Assembly (NCBI GenBank): GCA_041874725.1
Contig: CP097466.1
Coordinates: forward strand, 2,666,001 to 2,730,000
DNA: 64,000 nucleotides
Source of the DNA: Duganella sp. BuS-21
Lineage (GTDB): Bacteria; Pseudomonadota; Gammaproteobacteria; Burkholderiales; Burkholderiaceae_D
Direction: 5' to 3'
Of this stretch, positions 36,830-45,895 are shown piece by piece. The first letter of the stretch is position 1, and every line of letters starts with the position of its first letter. A program made the position numbers and the translations under genes. The notes under the pieces are model-generated. The model saw only the letters and a program-made list of their open reading frames with translations. It searched no databases and was not told where the DNA came from.

Positions 36830-38698
36830 CTAGAGCATGGCTTGCTGGCAGCTGTGGACGGCGTCTTCGTAGGAGCGGGAGACGTGGTCTGCGGTGGGGA
36901 AGACGCAGGTTTTGAGGTCGGGATTGTCGAACGGACTCGGGAGCAGCAAGGCGAATTGCTTGGCGTGCGGCAGCCGTTCGCGCACACCCGCCAGCATCGC
37001 CGTCATCTGCTCGCAGTCGTTGAGCGGATCGACGCTGATCAGCACTACGATGGCCACCAGCTCCGGCGAAGCGCCTGGCGGTGGTTCGTCCTCCAGCTCG
37101 TCCAGATTGCGGCTGCGGGCATCGATTTTTTGCTCGCGCAGGATGCGTACCAGGATTTCCGTCGCCAGTTCCGCGTACTGCGTGCCGATGCCGATGCTCA
37201 GCACCACGCTGCCCTTCGGCACGTCGAACGAGCCTTGCCATTCGCCGGTGTCGGAGATGCGCTGCGCGCGCAGCTGCCGGCCGATGCCGCCGCCCGCCAG
37301 CACGCTGCTGCGCTTGCGCTTTTTCCACCACTTCGGATTGCCGCTCAATGCTTCAATCACGGCGATGATGGAGCTGGTGACTTTTTCTTCTTCATCCGGT
37401 GTGATGGCGCGGTCTTTCAGGTCGAAATTGGCCAGGTGCAGGGCCGGCAGCAGCACGCCGTCGCAATACTCGGCCAGCGATTTGTGCTGCATGTAGCGCT
37501 TGGCGCTGGTGATCATTTCGTGCGCGTCGCCCGACAGCGCACGCTGGTAGAAGTTTTGCGGCATGGTCAGCGCCGGCAGTTCGCCGAACATGATTTCCAG
37601 TACCTTGAGGGCGCGGATGTAGCGGCCCGCCACCACCAGGCATAAGGTCAGCGGCGTCGACAGCACCAAGCCCACCGGTCCCCAGATCCAGCTCCAGAAG
37701 ATGGCCGACACCACCACCGACAGCGGCGACAGCCCGGTGGTGTGCCCGTACAGTTTCGGCTCGATGGTCTGGGCGACGATGATTTCCACCGCCAGGAACA
37801 GGCCCAGCGTCATCAGCGCCAGCGACCAGCCGGGATCGACCGCCGCCGCCAGCAGGGTGGCGCAGAACGCCGCCATCCACACGCCGACGTAGGGAATGAA
37901 GCGCAGCACGGCCGTCATCGTGCCCCACAGCAGCGCCTGGCCCAGGCCCATCAGGCTCAGGCCCAGCCACACGGCCAGGCCGGTGGCGAGGTTGACCAGG
38001 AATTGCGAGATGAAGAAACGCGACAGCCGCTCGCCGGCGTCGTTGACGGCGATGGTGGTGGCGCGCAGGTCGCCGCCGCCGGCCAGCCGGATGAAGCGGT
38101 CGCGCAGCGATTCATGTTCGAGCAGCACGAAAATCAGCACCACGAAGACGATCCCGGCCACCTCCAGCGGCGGCCACACGGAGGCGACGATTTTGCTCAG
38201 CAACTGGAACGGTTTCAGCGCCGGCTCGTGGATTTCCACCAGCACCGGCGTCTTGACGCTGCCGTCGCCCAGCCGCACCGGCTGCGCTTCGCCCGGCGCA
38301 TCGGACGTGAAGTGTTCGATCAGCTCGCCGGCCGGCCCGCCGATGCTGCCCAGCGTGCCGCGCGTGAGCGCGTCCAGCGCCTCGACCTTGGCGGCGATGG
38401 TGTCCTGGTACTTGGGCAGGCTGGCGCCCATGGCGCCGACCTGCTGCACGATCACGGCGCCGATGGCCAGCAGCGTCACCGTCACCACCAGCACGCCGGT
38501 GCAGACCGAGACGGTCTGTCCCAGGCCGAGCCGCCGCAGGGCGCGCACGAAGGGCGCGATCAGGAAGCTGAAGAAGAACGCCAGCGTGATCGGAATCAGC
38601 ACGTCGCGCCCGAAGTAGAGCAGCGCGAGCACCGTGGCGGTGCCGACCAGGCCGGTAACGGCCCCGGGTAAAGTGCGGGAAGTAAGCGAGTCAGACAC
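36830..38698 (-). CDS. AI-2E/PerM family transporter with a long soluble C-terminal domain
   Basis: A 622-residue protein. Residues about 10-345 are the AI-2E exporter family fold, with eight or so membrane helices and landmarks such as FIPYVGVWMAAF and GLSPLSVVVSAIFW-SWIWGP. Known members move autoinducer-2 or ions, but specificity is uncertain. About 270 residues follow that typical members lack; this part is soluble and ends with a Rossmann-like pattern (VAIVVLISVDPLND ... FALLLPSPF). The GTG at 38698 overlaps the CPBP stop by eight bases (GTGTCTGA) and is preferred over an ATG at 38728 that would overlap further. Confidence 0.8.
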   Translation of the reverse strand: MSDSLTSRTLPGAVTGLVGTATVLALLYFGRDVLIPITLAFFFSFLIAPFVRALRRLGLGQTVSVCTGVLVVTVTLLAIGAVIVQQVGAMGASLPKYQDTIAAKVEALDALTRGTLGSIGGPAGELIEHFTSDAPGEAQPVRLGDGSVKTPVLVEIHEPALKPFQLLSKIVASVWPPLEVAGIVFVVLIFVLLEHESLRDRFIRLAGGGDLRATTIAVNDAGERLSRFFISQFLVNLATGLAVWLGLSLMGLGQALLWGTMTAVLRFIPYVGVWMAAFCATLLAAAVDPGWSLALMTLGLFLAVEIIVAQTIEPKLYGHTTGLSPLSVVVSAIFWSWIWGPVGLVLSTPLTLCLVVAGRYIRALKVLEIMFGELPALTMPQNFYQRALSGDAHEMITSAKRYMQHKSLAEYCDGVLLPALHLANFDLKDRAITPDEEEKVTSSIIAVIEALSGNPKWWKKRKRSSVLAGGGIGRQLRAQRISDTGEWQGSFDVPKGSVVLSIGIGTQYAELATEILVRILREQKIDARSRNLDELEDEPPPGASPELVAIVVLISVDPLNDCEQMTAMLAGVRERLPHAKQFALLLPSPFDNPDLKTCVFPTADHVSRSYEDAVHSCQQAML

Positions 38699-39560
38699 CG
38701 GGTAACCTGGCAGGATAAGTGAAACCAATGAAGTGCACCGTGTTCAGCACCATGTGGACCGCCATGGCGGCCTCGATGCGTTGGGTGCGCTGGTAGGCGA
38801 TGGCGTAGCCGAGACCGGCGATGGTGGCGAGTATGCCATACCGCAGCCCGCCCCCCACGTGCGCCGCGCCGAACAGCAGCGCCGATACCGCCACCGCCAG
38901 CCACGACCCCCAGCGCATACGGGCCAGCGCCGTCGCCAGCCGCGCCTGCAGCAAGCCACGGAAGAAGGCTTCCTCCGCCACCACGCTGAACAACAGGTTG
39001 ACGGCGATGAACATCAGGGTCTGCTGCGGCAGCTTGAGATCGACGCCGACCAGGCCTGCGAAGACGGCAAACCCCAGCGTCGCGGCTATGGTGATCAGCA
39101 GTACCGGCACGGTGCGCTTCAGCACTGCGCCCAGTTCAGCCCAGGTCCCGACCCGCCGGCAGAGCAGGGCCAGCAGGATGAGGCCGACCGCGCCCTTGTC
39201 GAAATTGGCGTACTGGGTGAATGGGGCGGCGCCTTCGGACAGTACCACCCGGTCCAGCAGCAGCGGATTGTGGAAGCCGGGCAGCTTGTGCATGGCCAGC
39301 GCCAGGGCCAGCACGCCGGTCAGCAGGCCGCAGCCCGCCCGCATCCAGGCGCGCGGTGCGCTAGCGGCGCCATAGGCTGCGGCGGCCAGCACCAGCAAGG
39401 CGCCGATCGCCGGTGGAGCGAGCACGCCGCCCACCAGTCCCCACGCCAGTGCCATCACAAAAAACAGCAGCCACGGCGGCATGTAGCGCCGGCCCGGCGG
39501 CGTCCACACGGCAGCGATGGCGATGGCAAGGAGGAGGAAGGCGGGGAGTTGGGGTGTCAT
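38691..39560 (-). CDS. CPBP-family intramembrane metalloprotease
   Basis: A 289-residue protein with about eight membrane helices and the CPBP (CAAX protease and bacteriocin-processing) motifs: EEAFFRG, FGAAH and HMVLNTVHF, which provide the Glu and His zinc ligands. The natural substrate is unknown; family members include Rce1-like proteases and bacteriocin self-immunity proteins. It is translationally coupled to the AI-2E transporter gene downstream. Confidence 0.88.
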   Translation of the reverse strand: MTPQLPAFLLLAIAIAAVWTPPGRRYMPPWLLFFVMALAWGLVGGVLAPPAIGALLVLAAAAYGAASAPRAWMRAGCGLLTGVLALALAMHKLPGFHNPLLLDRVVLSEGAAPFTQYANFDKGAVGLILLALLCRRVGTWAELGAVLKRTVPVLLITIAATLGFAVFAGLVGVDLKLPQQTLMFIAVNLLFSVVAEEAFFRGLLQARLATALARMRWGSWLAVAVSALLFGAAHVGGGLRYGILATIAGLGYAIAYQRTQRIEAAMAVHMVLNTVHFIGFTYPARLPGV

Positions 39561-39603
39561 TGATTCAAACGTGAGGCTTTCGGCAATGATACCCCAAGGC
39601 AGC

Positions 39604-40389
39604 TTAGAACTTGTAGATCAACGCGGTCATGACCATGGGCGTGGTCTTGCGCTTGGTGAGCGGGCTGTCGGCGGCGTCCGAGGTCAGGCGGCTGACGCCG
39701 ACCAGGCTGCGCACCGACCAGCTGCTGTCAATGACGTGGTTCCAGTTCAGTCCGGCCGTGAGGTTTTCGAAGCCGGCCTTGGCCGTGTAGCGCTGGTAGC
39801 CCGAGGCGGCGCTTTGCGCGGAGGTCACGCCGAAGTAGGTCTGGTTGTGCTTTCTGTCGCCGTAGACGGCCGAGACGCCCCAGCCGATCTGGTCGCCGGC
39901 GTCGCTGTACAGCGGCGCACCGGCACTGAAAATGTAGGTGGCGCCGTATTCGCGGTGGCTCAGGTTCTGCTTGGTGGTCAGGCCGAGGCCGACCGTGCCC
40001 AGCTGGTAGCCGACGCTCAGCACGGCCTGCGCCGCGCCTTCGATTTCTCCCATGCCTTTGAGCGCGTCCGATCCGGAAAAGCGGTTTTTCCGGTGGTCTT
40101 CGCGGCCGCCGTCATAGCCCAGCGCCGCGCTGAGCTTGAAGTCGCCCACGGCCGTTTCGTAGCCGATGCCGCGCTGCGTGCTGAGGAACACGCCGTTGGC
40201 GTAAGTCCTTTCCAGGAAGGGCAGCGGCAGCACCCGGCTCTTGTCGGCGCCGGCGTATTCGGGGATGTAGGCGAGGCCGACGCCGGCCATGAGGCTGTCG
40301 CCGGCGGCGGGCTTGGCGTCGTCGGCGGCGAAGCTTTTGCCGCTGAAGGCGCAGAGGGAAAGCAGGGTGAGGGCGAGGGCTTGGCGCAT
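39604..40389 (-). CDS. MipA/OmpV family outer-membrane protein
   Basis: A 261-residue beta-barrel. A signal peptide (cut near SFAADD) is followed by GLAYIPEYAGADKSRVLPLP, the family's opening, and alternating strands up to a C-terminal phenylalanine (LIYKF). MipA proteins scaffold murein enzymes or act as porins; which applies here is not clear. A much longer frame is open upstream, but the signal peptide and GGAAC site fix the start at 40389. It is divergent from the GST gene. Confidence 0.88.
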   Translation of the reverse strand: MRQALALTLLSLCAFSGKSFAADDAKPAAGDSLMAGVGLAYIPEYAGADKSRVLPLPFLERTYANGVFLSTQRGIGYETAVGDFKLSAALGYDGGREDHRKNRFSGSDALKGMGEIEGAAQAVLSVGYQLGTVGLGLTTKQNLSHREYGATYIFSAGAPLYSDAGDQIGWGVSAVYGDRKHNQTYFGVTSAQSAASGYQRYTAKAGFENLTAGLNWNHVIDSSWSVRSLVGVSRLTSDAADSPLTKRKTTPMVMTALIYKF

Positions 40390-40539
40390 GGGTGGGTTCC
40401 GTTCAGTGGTCCGCCGGCGCATGATTGCCCGGCTTAAGACCGCGAGAGTTTCCCAGCATTCAAGATGTGCCGCTATCGCCGTTGCTGAAGTATCATGTGC
40501 TGAATTCTTTGGTATCGCCTGACGCACTCTGGAGCCGCT

Positions 40540-41202
40540 ATGTCCCTGACTTTGTACTACCATCCCCTGGCCTCGTTCTGCCACAAGGTGCTGATTGCGC
40601 TGTACGAAAGCGGCGTCGATTTCGAGAAGCGCATCATCAATCTGGGTGAAGAGGCCGACCGCGCGGAATTGCAGGCCATCTGGCCGCTGTGCAAATTCCC
40701 GGTGCTGCGCGATCACGCCAGGGTGCGCGATGTGCCCGAAACGTCGATCATCATCGAGTATCTGGACCGCTACTATCCGGGCGCGCAGCCGATGCTTCCG
40801 GCCGACTGGGACGATGCGCTGGACGTGCGCCTGTGGGACCGCTTCTTCGATAATTATGTGCAGGAGCCGATGCAGACCATCGTCAACGCCCATCTGACCG
40901 GCCTGAGCTGCGACCAGACCAAAGAGCGTACCAAGCTCAAGACGGCTTACAAAATGATCGAAAAGCGCATGAGCACACGCAGCTGGATTTGCGGCGAGGC
41001 CTTCAGCCTGGCCGACTGCGCGGCGGCGCCTGCCTTGTTCTACGCCGCCACGCTGTTGCCGTTTCCTGAGGAATATCACCACCTGCAGAACTACTTCGAG
41101 CGCCTGGTCACCCGTCCCTCGGTCAAGCAGGTGTTGGATGAGTCCAAGCCGTTTTTCTCGATGTATCCCTTCGCCGCCGATATTCCCGAACGCTTTCTTT
41201 AA
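40540..41202 (+). CDS. Glutathione S-transferase family protein
   Basis: A 220-residue cytosolic protein. The thioredoxin-like N-terminal domain starts LTLYYHPLASFCHKVLIALYE and holds the cis-proline KFPVLRD and the ETSIIIEYLD motif that contacts glutathione. The C-terminal helical domain contains WICGEAFSLADCAAAPALF, the usual folding motif. The substrate is unknown. GGAG lies nine bases before the ATG. Confidence 0.9.
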   Translation: MSLTLYYHPLASFCHKVLIALYESGVDFEKRIINLGEEADRAELQAIWPLCKFPVLRDHARVRDVPETSIIIEYLDRYYPGAQPMLPADWDDALDVRLWDRFFDNYVQEPMQTIVNAHLTGLSCDQTKERTKLKTAYKMIEKRMSTRSWICGEAFSLADCAAAPALFYAATLLPFPEEYHHLQNYFERLVTRPSVKQVLDESKPFFSMYPFAADIPERFL

Positions 41203-41205
41203 GCC

Positions 41206-41285
41206 CGTCGTTCCTGCGCGAGCGGCAACCCATACTTCGCCGCCAGCCACGCGGCCTATGGATTCCCGACTGCGCTGGACTGACG
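41206..41285. repeat. REP-like palindromic element, copy 3 (degenerate)
   Basis: It begins CGTCGTTCCTGCGCGAGCGGCAACCCATA and has the mirrored half TATGGATTCCCGAC ... TGACG, the same order as copy 2 with several substitutions. It occupies the gap between the convergent GST and phasin genes. For the ends compare 6464-6535 and 16479-16559. Confidence 0.7.
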
Positions 41286-41289
41286 GGGG

Positions 41290-41778
41290 TTAATTCTGGT
41301 TGCCTTCAGGTGCGCTTTGTACCGAGGCCGCCTGAGGGAAGGCCTGGTTCTGGGCGGCGATGTTGGCAAAGCGGCTGGCTTCATCGATCTGCTTGCCGGC
41401 CACCTTGCGGCCCGCATCGGCCAGCTCGGTGGCGGTGCGCGTCGCCTGTGGCACCCGTTCTTGCGCGATCTGGCTGATCTCCGCCTGGAAGTCGGTGGCG
41501 ACTTGGGCCACTTGCTGCTGGTAGGCCTGCAGCTTTTGCAGCAGCGTAGCGGCTTGCTGCTGCGAAGCGTCGGCGCGGCGCTCGTCTGGCGGCGTCAGCA
41601 GGGAATTGCGCATCGCGGCGGTCGATTCTTCCAGCACATCGCGGCTGAACTGAAGATTGACCTCGGCCAGTTGGCGCAGCGAGCGCAGCACTGACTGGCT
41701 CAGGTCGGTGTAGTAATCTATGCGGGCTTGCGCATGGTTTCGGGCTGCCGGGGACAGCGTTTCCACAAACGAGTTCAT
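41290..41778 (-). CDS. Phasin-family protein
   Basis: A 162-residue, all-helical, amphipathic protein. It matches small phasins, which coat polyhydroxyalkanoate granules: NHAQARIDYYTDLSQSVL, QLAEVNLQFSRDVLEEST, and a long Gln/Ala-rich coiled coil. The ATG at 41778 has AGGAG ten bases upstream. No PHA synthesis genes are in the window, so the granule role is by family only. Confidence 0.8.
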   Translation of the reverse strand: MNSFVETLSPAARNHAQARIDYYTDLSQSVLRSLRQLAEVNLQFSRDVLEESTAAMRNSLLTPPDERRADASQQQAATLLQKLQAYQQQVAQVATDFQAEISQIAQERVPQATRTATELADAGRKVAGKQIDEASRFANIAAQNQAFPQAASVQSAPEGNQN

Positions 41779-41806
41779 AAGCGTGCTCCTGTTGAAATGA
41801 GAGGCC

Positions 41807-41845
41807 AAAAACGAAAAGAGGACGGACGATTTGGCCTGTCGTCCG
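41807..41845 (-). terminator. Rho-independent terminator of the M24 peptidase gene
   Basis: Read on the minus strand: stem CGGACGA / TCGTCCG around a nine-base loop, then a T-rich tail (TCCTCTTTTCGTTTTT). It lies about 68 bases after the M24 stop codon and just upstream of the phasin gene. Confidence 0.7.
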
Positions 41846-41912
41846 CCCCCATATCATCGCGCATGTGAGCGCTTTATGGCACTCCAGAGCTTGCTGGAAT
41901 TATTTGTTTTCC

Positions 41913-43235
41913 CTACTCAATGGATGGCGCCGGCCGTGGCAGGAGGAACAGCGATTTCTGCCGGCCGTTGATGTAACGCACGCCGCTTGCATCAAAGAAG
42001 GCATCCTCCTCCAGCATGATGCGCACCGGCTCTTTCCAGCCCGGAATGGTGGTGGCCGCGTTCAGTTCGATCGAGTAGGCGGTGTTGAGGCGCAGCTGGT
42101 CGTCGCCGCTGCCCGGCACGCCGCCCTGCATGTCCCACATGCCGATGGCCGGCCCGGCCGCGTGGCCGTGGTAGCCGATCGGGTGGGTGTAGATGGTCGG
42201 GGTGATGCCTTCGGCCTTGGCCTGCTTGAGCGACTCGGCCAGCACCTGGTTGCCGCTGCGGCCCTGTTGGAAGTGGGAGGTCAGGATGTCCTGCAGGCGG
42301 TTGGCGCTGGCCAGGGCCTTGACCAGCTCGGCCGGCGCGGCGGTTTCGCCCGGCTTCAGCACGTAGGCGTGTTGCTGGATGTCGGTGTTCAGGCGCAGGT
42401 AGGTGATGCCGATGTCGACGTGCAGCAGGTCGCCCGCCAGGATGACCTCGGCATCGGCCAGGCCTTTGCCGGCACGCTGGATTTCCACCGACGGATGGAA
42501 CCAGGTGTCGTAGCCGAGGTCGCGGATCTTCTGGCGGAACCACCACACCACGTCGTCCGTGGTGGTGATGCCGGGCGTGATGACGCGCTCGGAAAATCCT
42601 TCTTCGATGATTTTGTGGGTGGCGTTCACCAGTTGCGGGTAGAGCTGCATTTCGCGCGCGGTCCGGGTTTCCAGCCAGCGCACGGCCAGCGGCTCGGCCG
42701 ACACCACGCGGCGTTTCAGTTCGGCCGGCAGGGCGGCCAGCAGTTCGGTGTAGTCGGTGTGGTCGACGCCGTCGGCATGGCCGAAATGGGTGGAGGTGTT
42801 GAGTGCGATCTTGGCCGGGTTGCGCTGCTTGATGATATCCACCAGCGCGTCCCACTGGTTGGGGAATTTCTTCATGTCCCAGGCGGCGGTGATGCTCTTG
42901 CCGACGTTGTAGCGCGCCACGGCCAGGCGTTCCACCTTGCCGGTTTTGGCGTCGCGGTGGAACACCAGCACCGTGCGGCGGCGCGCGTTCAGCCATTCGG
43001 CCGGCAGCATGGTTTTCAGCACCGGGTCTTCATTGTATTCACGCGAGACCACCACCCACATGTCGATGCCGGTTTGTTCCATCATGCCGGGCAGCAGGGC
43101 GTCGAAGCGTTCGACCAGCAGCTGGTTGACGACAGTGGCCTGGTCGCGCACCGACAGCACTTGTGCTGAAACGAGGGCTGGGGCACTTGCCGCCAGGATC
43201 AGGATCAGGGAGAGGGCGAGGAGAAATTTTTTCAT
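41913..43235 (-). CDS. Secreted M24-family metallopeptidase (Xaa-Pro aminopeptidase-like)
   Basis: A 440-residue periplasmic protein with a signal peptide (MKKFLLALSLILILAAS..., cut near VSAQ). The C-terminal pita-bread domain (about 190-430) has DLLHVDIGITYLRLNTD for the first metal aspartates, HPIGYHGHAAGP for the histidine, and glutamates near IELNAATT and MLEEDAFF. The N-terminal part is a creatinase-like domain. An open frame extends upstream, but the signal peptide fixes the start at 43235. It is divergent from the hydrolase gene. Confidence 0.88.
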   Translation of the reverse strand: MKKFLLALSLILILAASAPALVSAQVLSVRDQATVVNQLLVERFDALLPGMMEQTGIDMWVVVSREYNEDPVLKTMLPAEWLNARRRTVLVFHRDAKTGKVERLAVARYNVGKSITAAWDMKKFPNQWDALVDIIKQRNPAKIALNTSTHFGHADGVDHTDYTELLAALPAELKRRVVSAEPLAVRWLETRTAREMQLYPQLVNATHKIIEEGFSERVITPGITTTDDVVWWFRQKIRDLGYDTWFHPSVEIQRAGKGLADAEVILAGDLLHVDIGITYLRLNTDIQQHAYVLKPGETAAPAELVKALASANRLQDILTSHFQQGRSGNQVLAESLKQAKAEGITPTIYTHPIGYHGHAAGPAIGMWDMQGGVPGSGDDQLRLNTAYSIELNAATTIPGWKEPVRIMLEEDAFFDASGVRYINGRQKSLFLLPRPAPSIE

Positions 43236-43313
43236 CCGTAGATATTGATCCCCGATTTTGGCAATGTCAATCAACAATATTTATAATGCATGTTGCACAG
43301 CTAAGGAGAGAAC

Positions 43314-44102
43314 ATGGCAGCACCTTCGGTTTTTTATCTGCACGGCGGCCCGGCGCTCGGCCCGGTGTTCGAGCGCGCCCGTTTCCCGGACGCCGCCCAC
43401 GTTCATTGGTGGCATCAGCCGCTGGCCAAACCGTGCGCCACGCATCCGTATCAGGATCTGCTGGCGGCGGCGCTGGCTGAATTGCGCTGCGTGGCGGCCC
43501 AGGGCGGCGCGCCGGTGACGGTGATGGCCAGCTCCTTCGGCGCGCATCTGGCGGTGCATCTGGCACGCCATGCGCCGGAGCTGATCAAAGATGTCGTGCT
43601 GCTGGCGCCGACCTACAATCCAGAGGACGCCGCGCTGCGCCTGGCGCGTCGCGCTTTCCGCGTGCACACCGACCACGCGCATGCCGGCAAGCTGGCCACG
43701 GCGCTGGCGATGTATGAGGACGATCCGGGTCGCCCGCGCTTCTGGGACGTGTTCGGCGCGCTGTCGCTGCTGCCGGATGTGACGGAGCTGTATTTCGGCC
43801 CGAGCGCCGGCCCGGACGCGGCGCGTTCGTTTGCGGAGTTGATCCAGCAGCCGGGCGCCTTCGATGGTCCGACCTCGGTGGCGACCTCGGACGATTTTTC
43901 GGCGCAGGACCATACGCCGGCGCGCAGTCCCTACACCGGCCCGGTGTCGGTGCTGTTCGGCGCCTACGATCCGATGATCGCCGCCGACAAGGACCGCGAG
44001 CTGTGGGCGCAGGTGTTCCCGCAGGCCGGTTTCTTCCAGGTCGAAACCGGCCACTTCCCGTTGCTGGAGCTGACGCTGGAGCAGTGCCTGGCGCCGGCCT
44101 GA
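43314..44102 (+). CDS. Alpha/beta-hydrolase family protein
   Basis: A 262-residue protein with an alpha/beta-hydrolase core: an HGGPALG oxyanion-type loop near residue 10, the nucleophile elbow VMASSFGAHLAV (Ser in SSFGA), an aspartate in FGAYDPMIAAD, and histidine in VETGHFPLLE. The substrate is unknown. It ends one base before the stop of the convergent sugar permease gene. Because it faces the other way from the GalNAc operon, it is probably not part of it. Confidence 0.82.
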   Translation: MAAPSVFYLHGGPALGPVFERARFPDAAHVHWWHQPLAKPCATHPYQDLLAAALAELRCVAAQGGAPVTVMASSFGAHLAVHLARHAPELIKDVVLLAPTYNPEDAALRLARRAFRVHTDHAHAGKLATALAMYEDDPGRPRFWDVFGALSLLPDVTELYFGPSAGPDAARSFAELIQQPGAFDGPTSVATSDDFSAQDHTPARSPYTGPVSVLFGAYDPMIAADKDRELWAQVFPQAGFFQVETGHFPLLELTLEQCLAPA

Positions 44103-45884
44103 TTATTTGCCGGCGAAGCGCGCTTCGATTTCTTCCAGCGTCTTGCCCTTGGTTTCGGGCAGCAGGAAGGCGGCGGTGAGGAAGTACAGCAGCGTGGCGC
44201 CGGCCCACCAGAAGAACATGGTGGCGTAGCCGTACTGGCCGACGGTCGGCAGGAAGGTGGCGGCGATCATGGTCGAGACGAATTGATTGACCAGCAGCGC
44301 GATGCTCATGCCGTTGGAGCGGATGCGGGTCGGCATCAGCTCCGACAGCGCCAGCCACACGCAGACACCGGGACCGACGGCGAAGCCGGCCACGAACAGC
44401 GCCATCGCCAGCGCCACTTGCCAGCCGTGCGTGGTGGATGGCACGGCGGCGATGTCGGCGCGCTCGATGCGCAGCGGTGCGTCGGCGCCTTCGGCCGGAT
44501 CGGCGAAGGGATTCAGGTGTAGCTGGCGGAAGAAGACGCCGATCACGCTGTCCGGCTGCACGGTGTCTTCACGGCTCATCTTCAGCAGCGGCAGGGCGGC
44601 GTCGTCGCTGCGGCGCGTTTGCACGTTGGTGAACGGGCCGTAGGAGTAGGCCACGGTCAGCTGCTGCGGTGCGTTGTTGGCGGCGCCGAAGGATTTCAGG
44701 GTGTCGGCGTCCAGACGCAGCGCCAGGCTATCGGCTTGGACGTGGGATTGCAGTTGCGGACGCACGTCGCGCTGTTCGCCTTCGGCGCTGCGGAACAGTA
44801 GGCCGGCCGCCAGCAGGGCGGCGACGATACAGCCGGTGCCCAACATCAGCAGGAACTTGCGGCCCTTGCGGTCGACCAGCACCACGGCGACGATGGTCAT
44901 CAGGGCGTTCAGGACTTTCAGCGCGACGTCGCCGGCGTTGGCGGTGGCGCCGGGCAGGCCGGCCTGGTTCAGGATGTTGACCACGTAGGCCAGCACGGAG
45001 TTGATGCCGGTGGCCTGGTTCAGCGCCAGGATCAGGCAGGCCAGCAGGAAGGGCAGCATGTAGCGGCGGCTGAGCAGCGGATCGACGGCGCGCGGTGCGG
45101 CGGAGCCGGAGGCGGGAGCGGAGGCGGCAGGCAGTGCCTTCAGGATCTCGCGCAGCTCGTCCTCCGCTTCGGCGGCGGGACGGGTTTGCAGCAGGGCGAT
45201 GCGGGCTTCTTCGATGCGGCCACGGCGCGCCAGCCAGCGCGGCGACTCGGCCAGCAGCAGCGCGCCGGCGCTGAACACCACGCCCGGGGTCAAACACCAC
45301 CAGAAGATGCTGCGCCACGCATGATCCTTGGCCGCAAACACCGCTGCCGCACGTTCGCCTTCGGCCAGGTGCTGCGCCGCCACGGTGGCGCTTTCCACCG
45401 AGTGCGCCTGCATCAAGCCGATCACCGCCGCCGCCACCAGGCCGATGGTCAACAGCAGCTGGAACAAGGCCGCGCCGCGGCCGCGATGACGCGCATGCAG
45501 GCACTCGGCCAGGTAGAGCGGCACGATCACGCCGATCAAGCCGCCGCTCACGCCTTGCAGCAGGCGGCCCAGCAGCAGCGGCGTGTAGCCGTCGGCCAGC
45601 GCGATCAATGGAATACTGAGCGTGAACAGCACGCCGGACAACACCATCGCCCAACGACGGCCGATCCAGTCGGCCAGCGCACCGGCGAACAGCGAAGACA
45701 GCACGGAACCCAGCAGCACCGCCGCCACGATGAAACTCAATTGTTGTGCACTCAAGCGCCAGGCCACCGACGCGGTGGATTCCAGATAAGGCAGCGCGCC
45801 GGCGATGATGCCCACGTCGATCCCGTAAAGCAGTCCACCCATCCCTGCAATGAACAATAAGTATCCCATGGCGCGTGCTTGCAT
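44103..45884 (-). CDS. Sugar-porter MFS permease, probably for GalNAc
   Basis: A 593-residue, 12-helix permease of the sugar porter family: DVGIIAGALPYL, DWIGRRWAM, LAESPRWLARRGR and the C-terminal PETKGKTLEEIE are signature motifs. Between the helices that follow DRKGRKFLLM and precede the GPGVCVWLALSELMPTRIR segment there is an unusual insert of about 110 polar residues. The gene is last in the agaS-agaK-kbaZ-agaR-agaA operon, 11 bases after agaA, so the likely cargo is N-acetylgalactosamine released in the periplasm. That substrate is inferred from position only. Confidence 0.85.
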   Translation of the reverse strand: MQARAMGYLLFIAGMGGLLYGIDVGIIAGALPYLESTASVAWRLSAQQLSFIVAAVLLGSVLSSLFAGALADWIGRRWAMVLSGVLFTLSIPLIALADGYTPLLLGRLLQGVSGGLIGVIVPLYLAECLHARHRGRGAALFQLLLTIGLVAAAVIGLMQAHSVESATVAAQHLAEGERAAAVFAAKDHAWRSIFWWCLTPGVVFSAGALLLAESPRWLARRGRIEEARIALLQTRPAAEAEDELREILKALPAASAPASGSAAPRAVDPLLSRRYMLPFLLACLILALNQATGINSVLAYVVNILNQAGLPGATANAGDVALKVLNALMTIVAVVLVDRKGRKFLLMLGTGCIVAALLAAGLLFRSAEGEQRDVRPQLQSHVQADSLALRLDADTLKSFGAANNAPQQLTVAYSYGPFTNVQTRRSDDAALPLLKMSREDTVQPDSVIGVFFRQLHLNPFADPAEGADAPLRIERADIAAVPSTTHGWQVALAMALFVAGFAVGPGVCVWLALSELMPTRIRSNGMSIALLVNQFVSTMIAATFLPTVGQYGYATMFFWWAGATLLYFLTAAFLLPETKGKTLEEIEARFAGK

Positions 45885-45895
45885 CGAGTCTCCGG

